64,000 nucleotides of DNA from Synergistaceae bacterium (GTDB taxonomy: Bacteria > Synergistota > Synergistia > Synergistales > Aminobacteriaceae), in contig JAFSSM010000021.1 in the NCBI GenBank assembly GCA_017451025.1, positions 124,001-188,000 of the forward strand, written 5' to 3'. Positions within the stretch are counted from its first letter, which is position 1; every line of letters begins with the position of its first letter. Below are positions 27,573-34,779 of the stretch, in pieces. The position numbers and the translations under genes were made by a program. The notes below the pieces were generated by a model, which was not told the origin of the DNA, made no database searches, and saw only the letters and a program-made list of their open reading frames with translations.

Positions 27573-30365
27573 ATGAGAATCGCTCATAATGTTTCAGCAT
27601 TAAAGTCCTTTAACATTCTCAGCAGCAATAATTCTGCACTCCAGAAGACTATTCGCGCTCTCTCTTCAGGTCTGCGGATAAATTCTGCCGCTGACGATGC
27701 TTCAGGCTTGGCTATCAGCGAAAAAATGCGCTCCCAGATTGGAGGCCTGGATAAAGCTCTGCAAAACACTCAGGACGGTATTTCACTCCTTCAAACTGCA
27801 GAAGGTGCCCTAAACGAAATGACTTCTATGCTGCAAAGAATGCGTGAACTTTCAGTCCAGGCCGCTAACGGCACATTGACCCAGCAGGACAGAGGCTATA
27901 TTCAGGTCGAGATTGACCAGATTAAGGACGAAATTAACCGCACAGCCAGAACCACGCAGTACAACAAGAAGAAAATCCTGAACGGCGAGGCCGGAGCAGT
28001 GTGGTCAAGCAGTAATTTGGGGGTGAAAGCAAATATTCACGGAGCCATAGGCGGAACGGACCAGTTCGGGCAGTACGTCAGCGCAGAGGGCAATTATGAC
28101 CTCGAAATAAGCGTTGAAGAATACGGGCAGGCCCAAGTCCAGAAGACCAGAATCTTCGCGATTGAGCACCTGCCTGATGTCGAACGGGAAGTACACATCA
28201 ACCTGAACAGAGGCATCGATACTTTCGGGGCATCTTCGGGTGAAGGCTGGTACTTCCAGGATGGTGAACTGCACATCACTCAAGACGGCAAGTACAGCAT
28301 TTTCGGCGAGACTAAAGGCGGCGAACAGATAGCTACCAGCAATTACATTCACGTCGAAGCCGGAGTGAATGCTACCGTCTTCCTGAAAGACGTATACATT
28401 CAGGCAAGACAATATGCCATCTATCTTGAGAAAGCTAACGTTGACCTTTACCTCGACTCCGGCGATTACGACAACATCAACAAACTAATCGGCGGTTCAG
28501 GCTATCACTGTTCAGCAGTCGAATGCGGAGAAGGAGCCCAACTCAGAATCAGCAGCATCAAGGGCGACTTCAATACCGACGGAAAACTCTACGCTCAAGG
28601 CAGTATGCACAGTGCAGGCATCGGCGGAGCGTGCAGCGGTATCGGCAACGGAGTCCTTAATGCCGGAGAAATTTCGATTTACGGCGGAACTATCGTCTCA
28701 GTTGGCGGAGATCACGGCGCAGGCATCGGCGGAGCATGGTACGGCAACGGCGGCAACATCTCTATTTACGGCGGGGATATTACGGCCAAAGGCGGAGACG
28801 GCGGACTTTATGGCGAGTGGGGCATCGGCGGAGCGGCAGGTATCGGTGCAGGAAACTCTATGACTGCCTCAGATAACCCGAACGCCGGGAAAATCTCTAT
28901 TTACGGCGGAACTGTCAGGGCTGAAGGCGGAAGGACATATACTGTGTCAGACCTGCACCCTGCTGACGAGAATAACCCCTACACGGCGGCGGCAATAGGC
29001 GGCGGCAAGGGATATTCCAGCGGCGAAATCACAATCGACAACGCGGCCAGAAATAACATTACTATTGCAGATTTCGACATCAAGATTGACGGCCGTGATT
29101 TCATCATAGACCAAATTGGTAATCCAAGCCAGGCAGGACACGAAGGCGGCTACATCGATACAGCGTTCGGATCAACAGAAGCTATCGGTGCAGGCAAGTA
29201 CTCCCATAGTTCGGACGTTACGTACGATGACCTGAAACTGCCGGCTCCTAGACCAGTTCCGGATTACCCCACAAAGATTGTCGAAAACAAGGACGAACCT
29301 TTCCCCTATGAACTCCGCGAAATTAAGCAGTTCTATGATGACAACGGAAAGTTCCTCCTTGATGACCCGCAGAAGCTCACCATCACTCAGGGCAACGGCA
29401 AATCCACCAGCGTAATGATTTACGGCAGGGATACCATGTATGACCTCGCAGAGAAGATAAACAACGCCATATCCGAAGACTTGGGGCAGGAAAAATATCT
29501 CGGTTCAGTTCAGAACATGGGACATGCCATGAAGAACAACTATTCCTTTAACGAAAGGGCGAGCAAATTCTGCACAATCTCTGACGGAACACAGCTGTCC
29601 TCCGAATCCGTATGGCAGGGCGACGCTATCAAGACTGACCAGGCTACACTTCTTGTGCGCTCAATAATTCCTGGCAAGGAAGGCGAAATTTCCTTCTCAG
29701 GCAGTGAGGAGATACTCAACGTTCTTGGCCTCAATACCATTAATCAGTCCTCAGAGACCACCTACAGGACAACAGTACGCGACGCTCATTCCGGCGAAAC
29801 TGTCGTCCAGGACCTCAAGACTACCGGAAGCACAATTCACGGCCTCGTTCACCCGAACGTTGACGTAGAATTTGACCCTATGGGCGCAACTTCTGCGGCG
29901 TGGGACCCCGACGACAAGAAATACCACTTCGTCAGCACAGGCCCAATTGAAGCAACTCTGCACCTCAAGGATAATACCCTCAGGCTTCAGACCGGAGCGA
30001 ACGAGGGCGAAAGATTCCTGCTCCAGCTCGGAGACATGTCCGCCGACGCTCTGGGATTGTCCAAGCTCAGCGTGGACACTAGGGAGAACGCCGCAAGGGC
30101 AATTACCATTCTCGACAATGCGATTGACATAGTTTCGACACAGCGGGCAAAAATCGGCGCAGACACAAACACCCTCGAACACACTATGTCCAGGCTCACG
30201 ATTGCCAGCGAAAACTTGAGCAATGCGGAGAGCAGAATACGCAACGCCGACATAGCCAAGATGATGCTTGCTTTCACCAAGTACCAGATTATGACTCAGG
30301 CAGGGACTTCTATGCTGTCTCAGGCTAACCAGCTTCCACAGCAGGTACTCAGCCTTATTCGGTGA
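27573..30365 (+). CDS. giant flagellin with beta-helix-like central insert
   Basis: 930 residues from ATG 27573 (AGGAG 8 nt upstream). Forms the flagellar filament. Seen: conserved N-terminal D0/D1 region (about 1-140: RIAHNVSALKSFNIL, ADDASGLAISEKMRSQI) and C-terminal D1/D0 (about 832-930: SRLTIASENLSNAESRIRNADIA). Between lies a surface part of about 690 residues, against 100-300 in ordinary flagellins. It contains strand-turn repeats (about 235-345: VFLKDVYIQARQYAIYL, VDLYLDSGDYDN), a Gly-rich block with ISIYGG and AGIGGA repeats (about 347-495) resembling right-handed beta-helix carbohydrate-binding domains, and a Flagellin_IN-like motif (about 599-635). Confidence 0.92.
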   Translation: MRIAHNVSALKSFNILSSNNSALQKTIRALSSGLRINSAADDASGLAISEKMRSQIGGLDKALQNTQDGISLLQTAEGALNEMTSMLQRMRELSVQAANGTLTQQDRGYIQVEIDQIKDEINRTARTTQYNKKKILNGEAGAVWSSSNLGVKANIHGAIGGTDQFGQYVSAEGNYDLEISVEEYGQAQVQKTRIFAIEHLPDVEREVHINLNRGIDTFGASSGEGWYFQDGELHITQDGKYSIFGETKGGEQIATSNYIHVEAGVNATVFLKDVYIQARQYAIYLEKANVDLYLDSGDYDNINKLIGGSGYHCSAVECGEGAQLRISSIKGDFNTDGKLYAQGSMHSAGIGGACSGIGNGVLNAGEISIYGGTIVSVGGDHGAGIGGAWYGNGGNISIYGGDITAKGGDGGLYGEWGIGGAAGIGAGNSMTASDNPNAGKISIYGGTVRAEGGRTYTVSDLHPADENNPYTAAAIGGGKGYSSGEITIDNAARNNITIADFDIKIDGRDFIIDQIGNPSQAGHEGGYIDTAFGSTEAIGAGKYSHSSDVTYDDLKLPAPRPVPDYPTKIVENKDEPFPYELREIKQFYDDNGKFLLDDPQKLTITQGNGKSTSVMIYGRDTMYDLAEKINNAISEDLGQEKYLGSVQNMGHAMKNNYSFNERASKFCTISDGTQLSSESVWQGDAIKTDQATLLVRSIIPGKEGEISFSGSEEILNVLGLNTINQSSETTYRTTVRDAHSGETVVQDLKTTGSTIHGLVHPNVDVEFDPMGATSAAWDPDDKKYHFVSTGPIEATLHLKDNTLRLQTGANEGERFLLQLGDMSADALGLSKLSVDTRENAARAITILDNAIDIVSTQRAKIGADTNTLEHTMSRLTIASENLSNAESRIRNADIAKMMLAFTKYQIMTQAGTSMLSQANQLPQQVLSLIR

Positions 30366-30379
30366 TTATCCCATCCTTG

Positions 30380-30388
30380 TGCTAGAAT
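30380..30388 (+). promoter_or_regulatory. candidate extended -10 element for gtrA-ade
   Basis: TGC followed by TAGAAT, an extended -10 of good fit, 48 nt before the GtrA start; no convincing -35. A T7 run and an imperfect AATGAG/CTCATT pair follow, which could be a weak flagellin terminator or attenuator. Confidence 0.35.
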
Positions 30389-30435
30389 GAGTTTTTTTAA
30401 CTAGCTCGCGCACTCATTTTCTCAGGGAGGGGTCT

Positions 30436-30831
30436 ATTATTATTCAGCTCATTCTTTACGGGATATTCGGCGTCCTAACAACTATCGTCAATATCTTCGT
30501 CTACTGGTTCGCTACACGTGTTTCCGGCCTGGCTGTCGTTCCGGCTACGGCTGTTGCCTGGACTGTCGCCGTACTGTTCGCCTACTGGTCTAACCGCAAA
30601 TACGTTTTCCACAGCACTACTACTTCTTTCACAGGGATAATCACCGAAGCAGCATCATTCTTTGCCGCGCGAATCACCACAGGCATCATCGACATGATAA
30701 TAATGTACGTGTTCGTTGACCTTCTGGGATTTCATGACGTTGGAGTAAAAATTGTGTCGAACATAATCGTCGTGATACTCAACTATGTATTCAGCAAAAT
30801 ACTTGTCTTCAAGGGGGAAAAGCATTCATGA
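30436..30831 (+). CDS. GtrA family membrane protein with a non-standard start codon
   Basis: 131 residues with four membrane helices; GtrA proteins are thought to help flip lipid-linked sugars. Seen: LILYGIFGVLTTIVNIFVYW at the N-terminus, SNRKYVF between helices, and NYVFSKILVF at the C-terminus, the expected family frame and length. No ATG, GTG or TTG exists between the upstream in-frame TGA and the conserved core; three ATT codons (30436, 30439, 30442) follow a strong AGGGAGGGG site at 5-11 nt. An ATT start is the simplest reading. Stop overlaps the ade ATG (ATGA). Confidence 0.8.
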   Translation: MIIQLILYGIFGVLTTIVNIFVYWFATRVSGLAVVPATAVAWTVAVLFAYWSNRKYVFHSTTTSFTGIITEAASFFAARITTGIIDMIIMYVFVDLLGFHDVGVKIVSNIIVVILNYVFSKILVFKGEKHS

Positions 30832-32546
30832 ACAAACTGGCCGCATGTGCAAGAGGAGATATTCCCGCCGAGCTGGTCATACACAACGCAAAAATCGCTA
30901 ATGTATATAGCCTGAATTACGAGACTGCTGACGTTGCGGTCTACGGAGGGAAAATTGCAGGGATAGGCACAGGCTACAATGGGGACGTAAATTTCGACGC
31001 GGAAGGCAGGGTGTTAATTCCCTCAATGATTGACGGACATGTACACATTGAGGATACCATGATGACCCCTCAGAATTTCGCCTTCACCGCCGCAAAGAGA
31101 GGGACAGGTACAGTTCTGGCAGACCCTCACGAAATAGCTAATGCTCTCGGGATTGCAGGGCTTGAGTACATGTTCAGGGCATCACAGGGCCTTCCTGTTG
31201 ACATATTCTACGGTGCACCGTCATGTGTTCCTGCCTCAGACCTGGAGACTCCCTACGAGGAACTGGACATGAACGCGTTGAAGAGCATGTTTGACCGCCA
31301 TCTAGCCCAGCACTTGGGGGAAATGATGAACTTTCCTGCAGTTATCGCCGGAGATGCTGAGGCATGGGGAAAAATCCTCGCGGCAGGAGATGTACCGCTA
31401 ACAGGCCATGCTCCCGGGGTAACGGGTAAAGCACTGAACGCGTACCTGTCCAGCGGAATTAACTCAGACCATGAATGCACGGACATCAACGAGGCCGCAG
31501 AAAAATTGTCGCGCGGAATGTGGCTGATGATTCGCGAAGGGGCATCGTTCCTCGACCTCAAAACACTTCTGCCTGTCGTTAAGGTAAATCCGCTGAATGC
31601 CGCCAGGTGTATGGTTGTCAGCGATGATATTACGGCCAGATATTTGGTTGAGCGCGGGCACATGGACGAGAAAATGAGGATAATGTTACGTGATGGCCTT
31701 GACGCATTTACTGCTCTGCGAATGGTAACGCTGAGTCCTGCGGAATACTTCAGGCTTTGGGACAGAGGGGGCATTGCGCCGGGAAAAATTGCGGACTTTG
31801 CTCTGCTGGAAGGCGATGTGATCGACGAGGCATTCAGGGTGTGCGAGGTCTGGAAGCGCGGGAAACTTGTTGCACGTGATGACGACACATTCAGCATATA
31901 CGACGCGGAACATGCTGCACCTGTTCAGCGTGTGAAGGTGAAGAAGGTACCGGCCCTAGAGCAGATTCGCGTGAGGTGTACCGGAGAAGTTATGCGGGCA
32001 ATAGGCGTGAAGGAGGGCACGGTGATTACCGAGACATTGGAGCTTAAGCCGAAAGTTGAGGGCGGATTTGTTGTACCTGACCCTGATAATGACCTGGCCA
32101 AGATAGTTGTGCTTGAACGCCACAGGGACACCGGAAGATTCGGAACAGGCTTCGTGAAGGGGCTGGGTATAAGGCGCGGGGCTGTGGGGTCGAGCGTTGC
32201 GCATGATGCACATAATTACGTTGTGGCTGGTGCTGACGACGAGAGCATAATTACGGCAATGAAGGCTTTGGCTGAGATGGGCGGCGGTCTTGTTGTGTCG
32301 GAAGGGCAGGAGGTCATGGCATCGTTTGCTCTGCCGATTGGGGGATTGATGAGCTATCTGGACGCAGAGAGTGTCAGTGCGGAACTGGCCAGGATGGAGG
32401 ACGCGGCGGAGAGTTTGGGCGTAAGGATGCCTCATCCGTTTATGGTGCTGTCGTTTTTGTGCCTGAGTGTTATTCCGGAACTGAGAATTACGGATTTGGG
32501 ATATGTGGACATCACTAAATTCGGTAAGCAGTCGCTTTTTGTGTAA
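30828..32546 (+). CDS. ade: adenine deaminase
   Basis: 572 residues. Converts adenine to hypoxanthine in purine salvage; a metal-dependent amidohydrolase. Seen: IPSMIDGHVHIED (metal HxH), ADPHEIANALG, GHAPGVTG, SDHECTD, and VSDDITA, all family landmarks; C-terminal DUF-type domain with GSSVAHDAHNYVVAG. Hypoxanthine could feed IMP and hence guaB. Overlaps gtrA by four bases. Confidence 0.94.
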   Translation: MNKLAACARGDIPAELVIHNAKIANVYSLNYETADVAVYGGKIAGIGTGYNGDVNFDAEGRVLIPSMIDGHVHIEDTMMTPQNFAFTAAKRGTGTVLADPHEIANALGIAGLEYMFRASQGLPVDIFYGAPSCVPASDLETPYEELDMNALKSMFDRHLAQHLGEMMNFPAVIAGDAEAWGKILAAGDVPLTGHAPGVTGKALNAYLSSGINSDHECTDINEAAEKLSRGMWLMIREGASFLDLKTLLPVVKVNPLNAARCMVVSDDITARYLVERGHMDEKMRIMLRDGLDAFTALRMVTLSPAEYFRLWDRGGIAPGKIADFALLEGDVIDEAFRVCEVWKRGKLVARDDDTFSIYDAEHAAPVQRVKVKKVPALEQIRVRCTGEVMRAIGVKEGTVITETLELKPKVEGGFVVPDPDNDLAKIVVLERHRDTGRFGTGFVKGLGIRRGAVGSSVAHDAHNYVVAGADDESIITAMKALAEMGGGLVVSEGQEVMASFALPIGGLMSYLDAESVSAELARMEDAAESLGVRMPHPFMVLSFLCLSVIPELRITDLGYVDITKFGKQSLFV

Positions 32547-32556
32547 ATAGCAGCAA

Positions 32557-32593
32557 ATATCCCTCCTGCCTTTTCGTAAAACAGGGGGGATAT
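32557..32593 (+). terminator. hairpin after adenine deaminase
   Basis: ATATCCCTCCTG pairs with CAGGGGGGATAT (one wobble), 13-nt loop, 10 nt after the ade stop. Strong stem, weak T run. Confidence 0.6.
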
Positions 32594-32641
32594 ATTGTCT
32601 TCCAGGTTATCCTATTAGCCTGCGTTGTCCTCGATAAACAA

Positions 32642-32675
32642 AAAACTTCGCAGTAATTGAGACCACGAAGTTTTT
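32642..32675. terminator. bidirectional terminator between ade and the C1 protease
   Basis: AAAACTTCG / CGAAGTTTT nine-base stem with a 15-nt loop, T run on both strands. Serves mainly the leftward protease gene, which ends 12 nt away. Confidence 0.7.
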
Positions 32676-32686
32676 ACCGAAAGTTA

Positions 32687-34714
32687 CTACGCTCTGCGCC
32701 TGCTCACCAACGCCAACAAAATCAGGCCAAGCCCCAACACGGAAACTGCTGAATTACAGCCGCCGCTTCCTCCGCTTCCCGAAGATGTATTCTCGATATT
32801 CGGAGCAGTCTCGTTGTTCGCAGTGTAGCCCTCTGTACTCTCGATCGTACCAGAAGCACGAGTCATGTACTTGAACTGCACTCCCGTCTTCCTGATGTCA
32901 AAGTAGTCCCACTCCGTAAACGTCAAATTATGGCCCTCCATTGCTCTCTGCGATATTGGGACATCTATAGACCCCGAGATAGTTTCTTGGCCGTCAATAA
33001 CCAAACTCGTGATTGTTGCATTCTCGAAATCCTCCACATCGCAAATCACCTTCAATGTGTAGAACTTTCCTGACGCTCCGGCGGTGTCTGCGTTATCTTC
33101 CGGCTCAATCTTGTACATGACGTTCGAGAGGCCGTTACCTTTGAGGCTAATTCTCCGGGGTGCTGTGTCCTTCAACAGGGAAATCGTCAACTGAGCCTTC
33201 TTGTCCGCGCTAACCAGCGTCCAGTCATCCGCAACCCTCTCGTCAGGAACATACGTAAAGCCCTTCACGCACGCGTTGAACCCCGTAACTTCTGTGTCGC
33301 CAACCAAGAACGTGTAATTCTTCGCGTCGCGCCAGTCATCGCTGTTGATTTTGAAGTACGTCTCGTTCGCACCAACCTCTGCGTATGCTGTCTTCCTGCC
33401 TGAAATTTGCACCTCTGCAGGTATCGCGTACTTGAATGTATCATTGCTTAACGGAACCAATGTTCCATCAACCATTGTTATCGCGAAATAATGGTCTTTC
33501 GTCAGCGGCACCACTTGGGGAAGCATCTCTACAGCATATCCGTTCCCGATACCTACAGAGAAAACAAATCCCATTGATTTTAGCTTGCTGGTATCACTTT
33601 GTGCTGCATTGAGGCTCGCTACAGAGTTTTCTGTGCCAAGATCGTACACCGCGATCAATTTCATGAAGTTCGGATTGGTCGAGTAATACCCTACCTCACG
33701 AAGTTTCTCGTGGTCGCCCCTCACCTTGAAGACATTTGCAACAAGCGTATTGCCGATTTCTCCCTTCGAGTCCGTCACTAAGACTTCGTGCGTCAGGCCA
33801 AGATCATCATAATAATATTCACGCACTCTCGGATTCACGGGTTCAGTGTCAAAGCCCATTGCGTAACGTATATCCTGCTCATAGGAAATCCAGAAATAGC
33901 CGCCGTTGCCCCAGTCAGTGCCCCAGCTGTTCTGCACAAGCCACGCTCCATTATTCTTGGGCTTGATCAGTCCGAAGTTCTCACGCGAATAATTATCGTC
34001 CCAGCCGATTATCGTTACTGCATGGCCGCCGCCTGACGCGTAAGGGTTGTAGTAGGCGTAATTCTGGCTCATGTAGCCGTTGCTCCAGTACACGCCAATA
34101 TCAACTGCGCCGCTATACTGCAGACATGCTTTTATCATGACATCCTTGCTGACAAGTACTTCTCCGTCCATGTCCAGGTCTTCAAGATATGATGCACGAA
34201 CAACTCTCAACGCAGGTGCATAGTCGCGCGGTGATGTTCCTGCTGACGGCTTAGGGCCGGAATAGGGAAGCTCTGACTCTTTCACCGGGCCGTCCTGACG
34301 CGACAAGAAGGCTACTGCCATCTGAGGATGGCCGGGGTGATTCAGAACGTCGTCGTCCGCCGGGTCCGCTATTATGCTCCCGTTCTTGATGAAGGCGAAA
34401 TTCTGCTTGCGTTCGGGATTCTTGAACGAGAACCACGCAAGATGAAGTTCCGACAGATCCGGAGCACTGCCCAGAAAATCATTGTAATAACCCTGAGCGA
34501 CATTCATAAGGTAATTTGAGTGTATGGCCGTCATTGCCGCGAATGTCCAGCAGGTTTGATCCTTGCCCTGATCCATCACCGCAGGAACATAACCGTAATC
34601 CCTTAGGTCATAGGCAGGGGGAAAAGTATCACCACTGCTCTCCGCTGCCTCACCAGCGGACAGTGCAAACATAACGACCGACAACGCCATTATTAGCGAA
34701 AAACATTTTTTCAT
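32687..34714 (-). CDS. secreted C1-family cysteine protease with Synergist-CTERM tail
   Basis: 675 residues. Seen: signal peptide (about 1-23), papain-fold catalytic set: Cys55 in DQGKDQTCWTFAA, His231 in GGGHAVTIIGWDD, Asn262 in QNSWGTDWGNGGY. After the catalytic domain comes a lectin-like beta domain (about 295-450) often found with bacterial C1 proteases, then two beta-rich segments. The C-terminus (SGGSGGCNS, hydrophobic helix, SRRRA) fits the Synergist-CTERM surface-sorting signal, so the protein is likely anchored or processed at the envelope. Last gene of the leftward secreted block. Confidence 0.9.
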   Translation of the reverse strand: MKKCFSLIMALSVVMFALSAGEAAESSGDTFPPAYDLRDYGYVPAVMDQGKDQTCWTFAAMTAIHSNYLMNVAQGYYNDFLGSAPDLSELHLAWFSFKNPERKQNFAFIKNGSIIADPADDDVLNHPGHPQMAVAFLSRQDGPVKESELPYSGPKPSAGTSPRDYAPALRVVRASYLEDLDMDGEVLVSKDVMIKACLQYSGAVDIGVYWSNGYMSQNYAYYNPYASGGGHAVTIIGWDDNYSRENFGLIKPKNNGAWLVQNSWGTDWGNGGYFWISYEQDIRYAMGFDTEPVNPRVREYYYDDLGLTHEVLVTDSKGEIGNTLVANVFKVRGDHEKLREVGYYSTNPNFMKLIAVYDLGTENSVASLNAAQSDTSKLKSMGFVFSVGIGNGYAVEMLPQVVPLTKDHYFAITMVDGTLVPLSNDTFKYAIPAEVQISGRKTAYAEVGANETYFKINSDDWRDAKNYTFLVGDTEVTGFNACVKGFTYVPDERVADDWTLVSADKKAQLTISLLKDTAPRRISLKGNGLSNVMYKIEPEDNADTAGASGKFYTLKVICDVEDFENATITSLVIDGQETISGSIDVPISQRAMEGHNLTFTEWDYFDIRKTGVQFKYMTRASGTIESTEGYTANNETAPNIENTSSGSGGSGGCNSAVSVLGLGLILLALVSRRRA

Positions 34715-34739
34715 GATTCTTCTTTCCGCTCCTTTCGAT

Positions 34740-34779
34740 GCCTAAATGCTACCAAATCTCACGCTTAAACGCTACCAAA
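34740..34779. repeat. 17-bp direct repeat at the end of the first large lipoprotein gene
   Basis: GCCTAAATGCTACCAAA (34740-34756) and GCTTAAACGCTACCAAA (34763-34779) match at 15 of 17 bases; the second copy contains the lipoprotein stop codon. The gene ends FVGLW instead of the FVGLED/FAGLEN of its paralogues, as if the duplication replaced the last residues. Confidence 0.6.
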
